Positions 9,690 through 18,701 of a DNA stretch of 64,000 bases are shown here, piece by piece (within the stretch, counting starts at the first letter, position 1; each line of letters starts with the position of its first letter). The stretch spans positions 1 to 64,000 of the forward strand of contig JAFEBQ010000030.1 of the NCBI GenBank assembly GCA_018242585.1. The letters are read 5' to 3'. The notes under the pieces were generated by a model that was not told the origin of the DNA, made no database searches, and saw only the letters and a list, made by a program, of their open reading frames with translations. The translations under genes and the position numbers were made by a program. The DNA is from Planctomycetota bacterium (GTDB lineage: Bacteria > Planctomycetota > Planctomycetia > Pirellulales > PNKZ01).

Positions 9690-9896
9690 ATGAATCTGAC
9701 TGACCCGCATTTGAACGCATCGTCCGAGCCGAGCGATTTGCGCGAAGCTACGGCGGTTCTGCGAGCCGTGATCGCGGAAAAGTTGCGCGGCGCCAACCCG
9801 TCGCTGGGCCAGGGAGCAGGTGGCCCCGCGGCGCCCGATCGGGTCGCTGACGACGAGCCAGAAAGATCGATGCCCAACGATGGGATGAAAGACTAA
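9690..9896 (+). CDS. Possible small acidic protein (68 aa)
   Basis: The ATG at 9690 is preceded by AAAAGG at a usable distance and opens a 68-codon frame. The product is hydrophilic with no membrane segment or recognised domain (begins MNLTDPHLNASSEPSDLRE). The frame fills part of an otherwise empty 625-bp gap. There is no homology evidence, and the first part of the sequence could equally be non-coding. Confidence 0.3.
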   Translation: MNLTDPHLNASSEPSDLREATAVLRAVIAEKLRGANPSLGQGAGGPAAPDRVADDEPERSMPNDGMKD

Positions 9897-10041
9897 TCGC
9901 CAGGGGGGATTGCTGTGCGATGTTATGCCGAGACATCGCTCCGCCTGCGGTGAAACTTGGGCGGCACCGGCTGGGTAGAACCTACCGACTCAGTCTGTAT
10001 TCCAGCTCCAACCGTCTTCGTCGCGCCCGAAAGGAACTGCC

Positions 10042-11736
10042 ATGCGCCGATTCGTCGTTCCCGTCTTGCTTTTCATGTTGACCGGGAATTGTTGGCGGCA
10101 CGGCTGGGCCGCCGAGTCGCCGTCGGCCCGCGTCGCCGAAACCAAATATCTGGTCTTTCAGGTTTGGCCCCGCATGCCGGGATATCCGGGCCTTCCGTCC
10201 ACGTCGGCGCGCTTCACGTTGGGCAAGGCGGAAATGGAGGGCTTCGTTCGCGACGTGTCCCAGGCGATCGGCATCACCGGTGACGCGCGGCACAAGCTCG
10301 GCTTTGCCGTCGGACCCTTTTCGTTCGATGTCGCGGACGACGATGCGCGCCAGTGGATACGCGACGCATTCGCCGTCGCGCGGGAAAACGACGTCGCCGT
10401 GGCCATTCACCTTGACGATTCGATGAGTTGGGGCGAGCGTAAAGATTTGCTGGCTAATCCCGACAATATCGAAGCCGCCGATTGGAAGCTCCAGCCCAGC
10501 ACCGGTCGGCGGCTGGACTGGGGACCGAGCCCGACGAAGTTTCCTCCGCAAATGTGCTACAACGCGCCGGCCGTTGTTTCCGCGGCGAAAGCCCGGGCGG
10601 GGTTGCTTGGCGCCGAGATCAAGCGCGAGTTGGAAACGCTCAAGGCGCAGGAAAAAGAATACCTGTTCGCGGGCGTGATCGCCGGGTCCGAAACGCAGAT
10701 TAGCCGTGATTACGACACGAGTCGCGCGCTGGGCTTTCGAGCGCTGGCCCATCGCGGCTTCAGCGAAGCGAATCCGCCAAAGGATATTGACGCTGAACGG
10801 GTGAGCGTGGTGAAAGAATGGATGAAGCTGTGGGCCGACGGGCTGCACGCCGCCGGAACGCCGCGCGAAAAAATCTTCTGTCACATCGCTTTCACCGATC
10901 AGGGGCTGCGGAAGCCAACCGAGACCGAGACATACGCCGAACGGGTCGCCTTCGCGGTGCCCGAGGTGGCCTTCAGCTCGGCCTACCGCCCAGGATTCTC
11001 CACTTACCCGGAAGGACGCACGTTTAAGGAGGTCTACTCGGTGCTTGAGAAGCACGGCTCCCCGGGCTGGATTTCGGCCGAAGGGACGAACGTGTCTCCC
11101 ACCAGCATGCCCGGCGAGCCGACGATGGAAACCTACCTGGGACGAATGTTCAACCACGGCGCGGTGCTGACGAATGTGTTTTCTTGGGGCATCGGCGGCG
11201 AGGCGCTGCGCGAAAGTTTTTTCCGCCAGGCCACGGAGAACCCCGAGTGCCTGGCCGCCTATGCCAAGTTTCTCCGCGGCGAACCGCTGGTCGAATCCGC
11301 AGCGACCGGTTTCTCGAGCGAGGCGTTCCAAGCCAAGATGCGCCGCATTCAAGCCGAGCTTCCTCCGTGGGTCCAGAAAACGGGAAAGCAGGCCCAGGCG
11401 ATGCCGCTGATCCAGAAGGTCCAATCGCTGATCAAGGAAAAGCAATGGCAAGCGGCCGACCAGGCCGCCGACCAGGTGTTGGCGTTGATGAAGGGAGAAA
11501 GCCCCGAGACGCCACGGCCCAAGGTCACGACCGTCGCGATGGACCTACCAGCCAAGATTCAAAAGATTCAGCAGTCGCTTCCCGGCTGGATCGATGGCGA
11601 CCGAAGTCGAGAGCGGCAGGCCATCGCACTGATGCGTGAGTTGGAAAAGAATCTGCAAGGCCAGGACCTCGCGGCAGCCGAGAAAACGGCCGATGCCGTC
11701 TTGAAGCTGTTGGGCGCGAGCGGCGAAGGCCGTTGA
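10042..11736 (+). CDS. Secreted TIM-barrel-like hypothetical protein with duplicated C-terminal helical module
   Basis: A 564-aa product with a signal peptide (residues 1-24, cleavage near GWAAES). Residues about 30-420 contain alternating hydrophobic beta-strands and acidic loops (AIHLDDSMSW, GVIAGSE, VAFSSAYRPGF, GWISAEGTN) that look like a glycoside-hydrolase-type TIM barrel. No specific family could be assigned, and the catalytic pair is not certain. The C-terminus has two related helical modules (about 428-490 and 500-560), each with an ELPPW/SLPGW motif followed by an amphipathic hairpin ending LALMKGE or LKLLGAS. It is probably a monocistronic periplasmic or surface protein with a carbohydrate-related role, which is inference. 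Confidence 0.75.
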   Translation: MRRFVVPVLLFMLTGNCWRHGWAAESPSARVAETKYLVFQVWPRMPGYPGLPSTSARFTLGKAEMEGFVRDVSQAIGITGDARHKLGFAVGPFSFDVADDDARQWIRDAFAVARENDVAVAIHLDDSMSWGERKDLLANPDNIEAADWKLQPSTGRRLDWGPSPTKFPPQMCYNAPAVVSAAKARAGLLGAEIKRELETLKAQEKEYLFAGVIAGSETQISRDYDTSRALGFRALAHRGFSEANPPKDIDAERVSVVKEWMKLWADGLHAAGTPREKIFCHIAFTDQGLRKPTETETYAERVAFAVPEVAFSSAYRPGFSTYPEGRTFKEVYSVLEKHGSPGWISAEGTNVSPTSMPGEPTMETYLGRMFNHGAVLTNVFSWGIGGEALRESFFRQATENPECLAAYAKFLRGEPLVESAATGFSSEAFQAKMRRIQAELPPWVQKTGKQAQAMPLIQKVQSLIKEKQWQAADQAADQVLALMKGESPETPRPKVTTVAMDLPAKIQKIQQSLPGWIDGDRSRERQAIALMRELEKNLQGQDLAAAEKTADAVLKLLGASGEGR

Positions 11737-11864
11737 TCGGAATCATCTCAGCGCCAAGTTGCTGATGACGTTTTCCTTTCGATAAGCTCGGATTTGGCTT
11801 GCGCGGCCCCGTCGGCTAGGATCAGGGCCACCGCTTCAAGCCGAGCCTCGATCAGGAGATCATC

Positions 11865-12875
11865 ATGCGCACACGTCGCCTTGTTTCACGACTCATGCTG
11901 GTGCTGAGTGTGGCCGCCTTGGTTGCGGCCGAGACATTCGCCCAGAACCCGGCGCCCAAGCGGGCCACGCCGCCCCAGGGCTTCGTCGCCGAGTACGACG
12001 TGCTTTATGTACCCGACGGCGATCCGGCCCAGACGCTCGACATTTACTATCCCGAGAGTCCGGCCGAGAAGCCATTGCCGCTGCTAGTCTGGATTCACGG
12101 CGGCGGCTGGAGCGGCGGCAGCAAGACCCAACTTCCCTACCTGGAACAACTGCGGCGCGGCTACGTCGCCGCCAGCATCGAATATCGCTTCAGTCAGAAG
12201 GCCACGTTCCCCGCTCAGATTCAAGACTGCCAGGCCGCCATTCGCTGGCTGCGCGCCAACGCCAAGAAGTACAACATCGACCCTGCGCGGATCGGCGTCG
12301 GCGGCGCCTCGGCCGGAGGACACCTGGCCGCGCTCGTCGGCACCAGTGGTGGCAAGCGAGCGTTTCCGATGATCGGCGGCAACGAAGATCAGTCCGATCG
12401 GGTGCAGGCCGTGTGCGACATTTTTGGCCCCGCCGATTTCTGGAAGGTCGTGGCTCACGCCGAAGCCGACACGGCGGTCAAGTACGTCTTCAAGTGGAAC
12501 AACGGCGATCCCTATTCGCGGCTCATCGATGCCAAGCTGGGCGAAGACAAGGAAAAGTGCGACGCCGTCAGCCCGGTGCATTATGTCAGTAAGGACAACC
12601 CGCCGTTTCTGATTCTGCACGGCGACCGTGACTCGCTGGTCCCGTATGCTCAAAGCGTCGAGTTGAGCGAGCTATTAGCCAAGGCGGGCGTCGAGGTCAC
12701 GCTGCAAAAGCTGCCGGGTGCCGGCCACGGCGGGCCGGCTTTCTTGTTGCCCGCGGTCGGCAAGCTGGTCAACTCGTTTTTTGATAAGCACCTGAAAGGG
12801 GTCGATGCCCAGATCGAGCCCTTGCCCGAGAGCGAAGTGACGGTCCAGCCGCCCTTGGCGCCGGCGGCCAAGTAA
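11865..12875 (+). CDS. Alpha/beta hydrolase, secreted esterase (BD-FAE/acetyl-xylan-esterase-like)
   Basis: Ester hydrolase with an N-terminal signal peptide (residues 1-27, ending TFAQ). The oxyanion-hole motif HGGG lies at 78-81. The nucleophile elbow GGASAGG has Ser149. The acid is in HGDRDSLVP (Asp256 most likely), and the catalytic His is in GAGHGG (His288). This arrangement is typical of carbohydrate esterases and feruloyl-esterase-like BD-FAE proteins, which remove acyl groups from plant or algal polysaccharides. Length (336 aa) is usual. A Pro/Ala-rich tail ends the protein. It probably acts in the periplasm. The exact substrate cannot be read from sequence. Confidence 0.9.
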   Translation: MRTRRLVSRLMLVLSVAALVAAETFAQNPAPKRATPPQGFVAEYDVLYVPDGDPAQTLDIYYPESPAEKPLPLLVWIHGGGWSGGSKTQLPYLEQLRRGYVAASIEYRFSQKATFPAQIQDCQAAIRWLRANAKKYNIDPARIGVGGASAGGHLAALVGTSGGKRAFPMIGGNEDQSDRVQAVCDIFGPADFWKVVAHAEADTAVKYVFKWNNGDPYSRLIDAKLGEDKEKCDAVSPVHYVSKDNPPFLILHGDRDSLVPYAQSVELSELLAKAGVEVTLQKLPGAGHGGPAFLLPAVGKLVNSFFDKHLKGVDAQIEPLPESEVTVQPPLAPAAK

Positions 12876-12917
12876 CGTCGTCGACGAAGTGCATTTCGGC
12901 CTCAGGCGAGACACGCG

Positions 12918-13097
12918 ATGACAGACGAAACCGGGGCGGGAGCGTCGCCCGTCGAGTCGCGCGCCTTTGCCGAGCTACGGCGAGGCGCTGAATTCGTTGC
13001 TTACCAGGCCGATGAAGTCGTCTTGGAGTTCGACGCCGAACGGAAGTTCACGTACTTTGGGCCAGAGAATCTGAGTAACGCTACGTCGATTAGCTGA
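12918..13097 (+). CDS. Small ORF (59 aa), convergent with the helicase gene
   Basis: Open frame from ATG 12918 to TGA 13095-13097, starting 42 bp after the esterase stop. The product is acidic (begins MTDETGAGASPVESRAF, ends NLSNATSIS) and has no recognised domain. Its last 8 bases overlap the 3' end of the helicase gene on the other strand. A weak AGGCGAG lies upstream. It could be a small accessory protein or a chance frame. Confidence 0.4.
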   Translation: MTDETGAGASPVESRAFAELRRGAEFVAYQADEVVLEFDAERKFTYFGPENLSNATSIS

Positions 13098-16000
13098 GCA
13101 GCAACTTCAGGTCATCCGCGGTCAGTTGGCTGATCGGACTGCCGTCGGCCGAGATGATGGCGTCGGCTAGTTCCCGCTTTTGAGCTTGCAGTTCGAGAAT
13201 CTTCTCCTCGACGGTATTGCTGGCGATCAAGCGGTAAGCAAAGGTCGGCTTGGTCTGGCCGATCCGGTGGGCGCGATCGATGGCTTGGGCCTCGACGGCC
13301 GGATTCCACCACGGGTCGAGAATGAACACATAGTCCGCCGCGGTCAGATTCAGGCCCGTTCCGCCCGCCTTGAGGCTGATCAGAAACAGGCGACACGTGT
13401 CGTCGTTCTGGAATCGTTCGACAACTTTCTGGCGGGCGTTGGTCTTGCCGTCGAGATAGGTGTAACTGATCCGTTCGGCGTCCAGGCGCTTGCGCACGAT
13501 CGCCAGCAGGCTGGTGAATTGCGAGAACACTAGCGCCTTGTGCCCGGCGTCGAGTACCTCGCTGAGTTGCGCGAATAAGGTGTCGAGCTTGGCACTCGAT
13601 TCGCCAGTCTGTTTCTTGTCGAGCAGGCCGGGGTGACAAGCCGCCTGCCGCAAACGGAGCAGCGCTTCCAGCACCTGGATCTTCGATTTCTTCAGCCCTT
13701 GCCGGGCAATTCGCTCATCCAGTGATTGCCGATAATGATCGCGCAGCTCGTCGTAGAGCTTGCGTTGCGTCGCGTCGAGTTCACAGAACAAGGTCTGTTC
13801 GGTCTTGGGTGGCAACTCGGACAGCACTTGCTCCTTGGTCCGGCGCAATAGAAACGGGCGCAGCGCCTGGGCCAGTTGTGGCAAGGCGTCCGTCGCGACC
13901 TTCTTGCCGTTGGTGGACAACGCCTGGAACCTGGTCGTGCGACCCAGCATGCCAGGGTTCAGGAACTCGAACATCGACCAGAGTTCCCCCAGGTGGTTTT
14001 CGATGGGGGTGCCCGTCATGGTCAATCGAAAGTCCGCTTTCAACAACCGGCAGGCCTTGGCTGTTTGCGAGTCGGAGTTTTTGGCCGCCTGGGCCTCGTC
14101 GAGAATCGCGTAATCGAAGCCAATGTCCTTGAGCTTGAGAATATCGATTCGCAGGGTGGCATAAGTCGTGACAATCAAGTCAACCCCCGACAGTTCGCCG
14201 AGCTTTCCGTTGCGCTCCAAGCCGGTGTAGTTCAATACGCGGAGCTTCGGGGTAAACCGAGCGGCCTCTTCGACCCAGTTGTGTACCAGGCTCTTCGGCG
14301 CCACGACCAGCGAGGGTTGGCGCGGCTGTCCCGGTTTGGCGCGGCGCGTGCGCCGCTCTTCCAACAGCGCCAGCACCTGAACGGTCTTGCCCAACCCCAT
14401 GTCGTCGGCCAGACAGCCGCCAAACCCGAACTCCTGCAAAAATCGCAGCCAGCCCAATCCCAATTGCTGGTATTCACGCAACTGCCCCGCGAACCCCCCG
14501 GGTTGTTGTCGAGGGCTGACGCCGGTGAAGTCGCGCAGCTTGACGCGCAGTCGGTTGAAGGGGGCGTCGACCTTGGCCTCGGGCTGGGCGGCCAACAGCG
14601 CGTCGAGGAACAACGCTTGCGAGCGGCGAAACCGCATCACGCTTCCTTCGACCTCGCCCAATTCAGCGAGGGGCGCGAATTTCGCCAGCCATTGTTCGGG
14701 CAGCATGCCTTGCGAGCCGTCGTCCAGGGCGACGTATTGCGAACCGCGGCGCAATGCCTCGAGCAGCTTCGGCAAGCCGACGCTGACCCCTTCAAAGTCG
14801 CACCGCGCGTCCAAGTCGAACCAATCGATGCCTGAAGCGACGCTCAGCTTGAACTCGCCAGCCTGGCGGACCAGCTTGCCATCGGCCTCGACCTGCCAGC
14901 CGGCGCTGGTCAATGCCGGCACGACGCGCGGCAGATTCCTTTCATTCAATTGCCAGTCAGCGCGGTTGCGGCTGTAATAATCGGCGTCTTTGAACCCCAG
15001 GTCGCGGGCATGCGCAAGCAGTTCCTGTTCGCGAGCGAAATCGCGACGGGTCACCCGCCGCGCCGCGCGGTCGATGAAGCTTGGAGCGGGATCACTCAAT
15101 CGCACGGCATGGTCTTCGTACTCAAACGTGACCTTCGCTTCGAGGTCGGTGCGCCGCCAGGCATCCGGCCCTTTCTTGAGCACGATCTTGGGGCGCGGCG
15201 CCACGGTGGCATGTTCCCAGCGGAGTTCCGCGGGCATGTCGACCTCGGGAATGCTGGTGGCTTGCCAGAACTGCTCGAGGAAGTCGTCTGCCTGGCCGCG
15301 CGGTATGACCAGCGGCCCGGTCTGGCGGAGCCCACTGGCCCACGCGGCGCCGCCTCCCCAATCGACGCGCGCCAAGCGATCGTCGAGCAGCATGAAACCG
15401 GCGGGCAGAACCAGGTGCGGGCGCGAAACATCGGCCGCTTCGTCGCCACGATGCAATCGCCCGGTGACGCACCAGTTCTTTTTCTTATCATCGAGATCAA
15501 AGTGCAGCCGGAACTGCCACGGCGGCCCCTCGTCCCAAGCAACCGGCCGGCCCTGGTCGTCGGTCCAAGGGCCGCGAGAGTCGTTTCGCTCGGTCCACAA
15601 CATCCGGCCTCGGGCGCATAGCCGGGGCAGGACAATCTGGCCCAGCGTCGGCGACAGCTCGATTTGTGAAAACACCTGGTGGTCCAACCAGCGGTATCCG
15701 CCGTAGTCCGAACCGTAGCCGTAATTCTGGCAAGGCAGCAGGCCCAACAGCAGGTCCAGCGTATCGCGATCGTCAGCGTCCTCAAAACACGAGAGTTCTT
15801 TCCGCGCCAAGCTCATCACCTTGAGCTTGCCGAATTCGCCGTTCCGTTTCCGCTCGCGACAACAGAGTTGCACCACCAGTCCGCCCGCGGCCAGGCAGTT
15901 GTTCAGGTTCAGCAAGAACCACGCTTGGCGCGGCGCGCCCGTGCGCTGGCCAGAGAGATCGACAAGTGCATCGACTCGGGCCAGCGCATTCTTCACGGCC

Positions 16001-16506
16001 GCCAACCGCTTCTTCCAAGAGTCGGGCTCGGCTTTCCGCCGGCCAGATTTCCGCGAGGAAGCCTTTTGTGCGGCCCCTGATGTGACGCGCTTCGTGGGCG
16101 AGTTGCGCCGCGGAGGTGGCGAGTACTCATCGTCGTCGGCGTAGTAGCCGTCGTCGAGGCCGTCCGATTCGCCCAACTCCTCGACGATGAAATTGCCCGA
16201 GGTGCGTCGCGGCCCGACTTCTTGCTCGTCGGCCGCCAGGATCGTGGCAAAGACATGCTTGCACAAGCCGGTGTCCGCGAAGCGCGGGCAACTGCACGCG
16301 ACTTTCAAGACGCACTCATCGGCTTCGGACCAATCGAGCGTCACGTCGTAGGGCGAATAGTCCGAGCCCGCGACCTCGGCGTTCAGCCGGTCGTCGTTGA
16401 CCTCGAGATTGTTGACGGCCCCGGTGGCGAAATACTCGGCGCCGCGCTTGATGTCCCGGGAAGAAAACTGGTTCCGGCAAATGTTGGCCAGCGACATCCA
16501 CGGCAT
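13090..16506 (-). CDS. SNF2-family DNA helicase with N-terminal SWIM zinc finger
   Basis: ATP-dependent DNA translocase. From the ATG at 16506 the product is 1,138 aa. The SWIM finger CSC...CKH (C71, C73, C82, H84) is followed by an acidic, Lys/Arg-rich linker and a long middle region. The SNF2 motor comes last: motif I ADDMGLGKT (near 680), DEAQ motif II (LDEAQAAKN), TMTGTPIENHLGELW, and the helicase C-terminal domain with VFSQFTSLL, AGGTGLNLT and DRAHRIGQTK. SWIM-SNF2 proteins remodel protein-DNA complexes or aid repair and transcription, but the bacterial ones are little studied. The frame is open to an ATG at 16596 (30 aa more), and an ATG at 16497 is also possible. The start at 16506 gives the usual N-terminus. 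Confidence 0.93.
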   Translation of the reverse strand: MPWMSLANICRNQFSSRDIKRGAEYFATGAVNNLEVNDDRLNAEVAGSDYSPYDVTLDWSEADECVLKVACSCPRFADTGLCKHVFATILAADEQEVGPRRTSGNFIVEELGESDGLDDGYYADDDEYSPPPRRNSPTKRVTSGAAQKASSRKSGRRKAEPDSWKKRLAAVKNALARVDALVDLSGQRTGAPRQAWFLLNLNNCLAAGGLVVQLCCRERKRNGEFGKLKVMSLARKELSCFEDADDRDTLDLLLGLLPCQNYGYGSDYGGYRWLDHQVFSQIELSPTLGQIVLPRLCARGRMLWTERNDSRGPWTDDQGRPVAWDEGPPWQFRLHFDLDDKKKNWCVTGRLHRGDEAADVSRPHLVLPAGFMLLDDRLARVDWGGGAAWASGLRQTGPLVIPRGQADDFLEQFWQATSIPEVDMPAELRWEHATVAPRPKIVLKKGPDAWRRTDLEAKVTFEYEDHAVRLSDPAPSFIDRAARRVTRRDFAREQELLAHARDLGFKDADYYSRNRADWQLNERNLPRVVPALTSAGWQVEADGKLVRQAGEFKLSVASGIDWFDLDARCDFEGVSVGLPKLLEALRRGSQYVALDDGSQGMLPEQWLAKFAPLAELGEVEGSVMRFRRSQALFLDALLAAQPEAKVDAPFNRLRVKLRDFTGVSPRQQPGGFAGQLREYQQLGLGWLRFLQEFGFGGCLADDMGLGKTVQVLALLEERRTRRAKPGQPRQPSLVVAPKSLVHNWVEEAARFTPKLRVLNYTGLERNGKLGELSGVDLIVTTYATLRIDILKLKDIGFDYAILDEAQAAKNSDSQTAKACRLLKADFRLTMTGTPIENHLGELWSMFEFLNPGMLGRTTRFQALSTNGKKVATDALPQLAQALRPFLLRRTKEQVLSELPPKTEQTLFCELDATQRKLYDELRDHYRQSLDERIARQGLKKSKIQVLEALLRLRQAACHPGLLDKKQTGESSAKLDTLFAQLSEVLDAGHKALVFSQFTSLLAIVRKRLDAERISYTYLDGKTNARQKVVERFQNDDTCRLFLISLKAGGTGLNLTAADYVFILDPWWNPAVEAQAIDRAHRIGQTKPTFAYRLIASNTVEEKILELQAQKRELADAIISADGSPISQLTADDLKLLLS

Positions 16507-16799
16507 CCTTGCGGAGAATGAAAGAAAATCGAGCTTGCCGCTCGACGTGAAACATCCGGCGCGCTGTTGCGCATCTTCCGGTGCATTCGTAAGCACGAAA
16601 CGGTTAGTTAAGCGCTTGATCGTAGCAGGCTGGCCTTCGAGATACTAGCAAATAGGCGCCCCGCAACCTGGCGTTCATGGCTGTCATCGATCCGCCACTT
16701 ATCCGCCACGTCGAATGATTCGCCCCCAAAATGACTCTTGCCGCGACAGAGTCGATTGCAGGACCAGCGGGTGATATGCTGGTACGCAGGAGCAAGGCG

Positions 16800-17252
16800 A
16801 TGACCTCATCAACATTCAACGCCGTCTTTGGGCATTTCCAGAATCTGAATCTGCTCTTCCTGTTGCAGGACTTGCGCGACGGTCGCACCACGCGCCAATC
16901 TTGGCTCAGCGGCTCGTTGCTTTGTCCGGTCGCTCATGGCCTGTCGCACGGAGCCGAAGTCCGCGAGCTGCGGGCGTTGGGCCAGGTCGAAGATCTGGCT
17001 GTCGGCTGCGACTACGCGGCTCGCGACCTGGGAGCTGATCCCGACTCGGTGCTGCGCTTCGTGCGCTTGTGGGACGCGCAATTCTTGAGCGACGAGGGGC
17101 TGATCCGCGAGCTCGATGCGATCTGGCAAGAGCGCCTGACCGACGCCGAAGCGGCCCAAGAGTTTTTGCAGTCCGGTCGTCCGCAAGAAGCAAGAGCATT
17201 TGCAGTCGATCCTTTGAGAGATCAACCTTGCGAGCAGGCGATCTCGGCCTGA
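16800..17252 (+). CDS. Conserved-looking hypothetical protein (150 aa)
   Basis: The function is not recognised. The ATG at 16800 follows GGAGCAAGG at good spacing and gives a soluble, Leu-rich, mostly helical product. It has the segments NLNLLFLLQDLRDGRTTRQSW, GLSHGAEVRELRALG and EGLIRELDAIWQERLTDAE. There is no signal peptide, TM segment or metal-binding motif. The frame remains open upstream to 16731, but without a ribosome binding site. It stands alone, divergent from the helicase gene about 290 bp away, and in the same direction as the methyltransferase that follows. Confidence 0.65.
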   Translation: MTSSTFNAVFGHFQNLNLLFLLQDLRDGRTTRQSWLSGSLLCPVAHGLSHGAEVRELRALGQVEDLAVGCDYAARDLGADPDSVLRFVRLWDAQFLSDEGLIRELDAIWQERLTDAEAAQEFLQSGRPQEARAFAVDPLRDQPCEQAISA

Positions 17253-17439
17253 TCGCGGCTGCTGCCATCTTTTGGCGAGTAATCGAGCGCGGATGGCACG
17301 AGCTTTGCTAAGTTGTCATTCATCCAGCGCGCGGTAAGTTGCACACTGGTCAACAAGCCGCATCGAAGCGGCCGGAGCATTTCGCGGCGCGATGCGCCCA
17401 GGCTGGAAGCCCCTCCCTCGTTTGGCAACGGAGGTTTCC

Positions 17440-18477
17440 ATGTCGACCGCTTTCGAGACCCTTCCTTCACGATCCGAACTCCGCCCGACCGTTCCGCGCT
17501 CGCTGGCCGATTTGCCACCACCGCACCCGCGCGTCAAGCCAATCGAATTGGTCCAGCTTTGCTACACGCTGGTCCATGCCGCCCAGGCGGCCGGCATTCA
17601 CGACCTGGCCGACGGTGAATACCGTCCCGGCGACCCAACGCTCGAAGTCGGCATCGAGCGACAGCTCAACTATCTGCTCGACCAGGTCGGTTGCAACCGG
17701 CCGGGCTTCCGGTTGCTCGAGATCGGCTGCGGCTATGGACATCTGCTGCGTTTGGCCGCGGCGCGCGGCGCGCAGGCCGTCGGCGTGAATGTTTCGCGCG
17801 AGCAGGTCGAACACTGTCGCCGCAATGGCCAGCAGGTTTACTGTTGCAGCTACCGCGATTTGCTCGAGCTGGATGAATGGCACGGTCGGTTCGACGGCGT
17901 GATCGCCAACGGCTCGCTCGAACATTGGGTCCAGCCCGAGGACGTGCTCGCCGGTCGAATGAACTCGATCTATCGCGAATCGTTCCAGATCGCGCACCGC
18001 ATGCTCGACCCGGCACTTCCCGACGCTCGTTACGTGACGACGGCCATTCACGTGAAGCGCGAGGTGCGTCCCGAATGGCTCCTGGCACCGTGGCAGTCGT
18101 GGCCGCGCGGCTCGGACCAGCGGCATTTCAGCCTGTTGCATCACTGGATGGGGGGCTACTACCCGGTCGACGGGCAGTTAGAGGCGTGCGCCCGCCCGTA
18201 CTTCACGTGCGAGGCCGAGGTGGACGGGACCGAAGGGTACAGAATCGCCAACGATTTCCGGATGGCGACGATGATGTGGGCCTTGTACACCAATCCCCGG
18301 GTCGTGTGGCGCATCGCCCGGGCGTTGTTCCGTCACCCGCGGGTGACGTCGACGATGATCGAAAGCTTTTTTATCGAAAAGTCGTGGGACTGGCAGTTCT
18401 GGGGAGCCGACCCGCCGATGAAACTGCTCCGCCACACGTGGCGGCGAAACACCGAGCCACGTTCAGCGTGCCAGTGA
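17440..18477 (+). CDS. SAM-dependent methyltransferase, cyclopropane-fatty-acid-synthase-like
   Basis: Class I methyltransferase (345 aa). Motif I is LLEIGCGYG (92-100), and a CMAS-like post-motif region follows (VNVSREQVEHCRRNG; IANGSLEHWVQPED). CMAS relatives methylate or cyclopropanate unsaturated lipids, but many of this shape act on other substrates. The start at 17440 is chosen because CGGAGG lies 7 bases before it; an in-frame ATG at 17392 lacks one. The C-terminal third (about 230-345) has amphipathic and aromatic-rich stretches typical of membrane-associated CMAS proteins. A strong hairpin follows the stop by 25 bp. Confidence 0.85.
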   Translation: MSTAFETLPSRSELRPTVPRSLADLPPPHPRVKPIELVQLCYTLVHAAQAAGIHDLADGEYRPGDPTLEVGIERQLNYLLDQVGCNRPGFRLLEIGCGYGHLLRLAAARGAQAVGVNVSREQVEHCRRNGQQVYCCSYRDLLELDEWHGRFDGVIANGSLEHWVQPEDVLAGRMNSIYRESFQIAHRMLDPALPDARYVTTAIHVKREVRPEWLLAPWQSWPRGSDQRHFSLLHHWMGGYYPVDGQLEACARPYFTCEAEVDGTEGYRIANDFRMATMMWALYTNPRVVWRIARALFRHPRVTSTMIESFFIEKSWDWQFWGADPPMKLLRHTWRRNTEPRSACQ

Positions 18478-18502
18478 GCACAACTCGGAAGCAAGCACCA
18501 TT

Positions 18503-18528
18503 AGCCCCGGTCAATGACCGGGGGCTTT
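18503..18528 (+). terminator. Probable rho-independent-type terminator
   Basis: A GC-rich stem AGCCCCGGTC / GACCGGGGGCT with a 3-base loop AAT and one bulged G is followed by TTT. It begins 25 bp after the methyltransferase stop, where a terminator is expected. Confidence 0.65.
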
Positions 18529-18559
18529 GTGTTGGCAAGGTTCGTCGAGTGTCAGTTCG

Positions 18560-18659
18560 GTAGGTCAGGCCTTGGCCTGACATTGTTGTGGCTTCCATTT
18601 GCGGCAGCGGCTCCGGTCGCTTGGTTCGCACAATATCGCCAGGCCAAGGCGCGACCTAC
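18560..18659. repeat. Interspersed inverted-repeat element (GTAGGTC family)
   Basis: Two 23-bp arms, 18560-18582 and 18637-18659, are inverted copies with four mismatches and share GTAGGTC..GCCTTGGCCTG. They flank 54 bp of unrelated sequence. The left arm is itself a near-palindrome (TCAGGCCTTGGCCTGA). It lies between two convergent genes and contains no gene. Confidence 0.6.
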
Positions 18660-18701
18660 AGACTGGCGAGCCGACCAAGGACGCCCAGTGAAGTGTTAGG
18701 A

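Noticed and set aside
9413-9877. 154-codon minus-strand frame upstream of the sigma gene
   Set aside because: No ribosome binding site or recognisable domain; composition not like neighbours.
13876-14835. 319-codon plus-strand frame opposite the helicase motor
   Set aside because: Shadow of the SNF2 domain.
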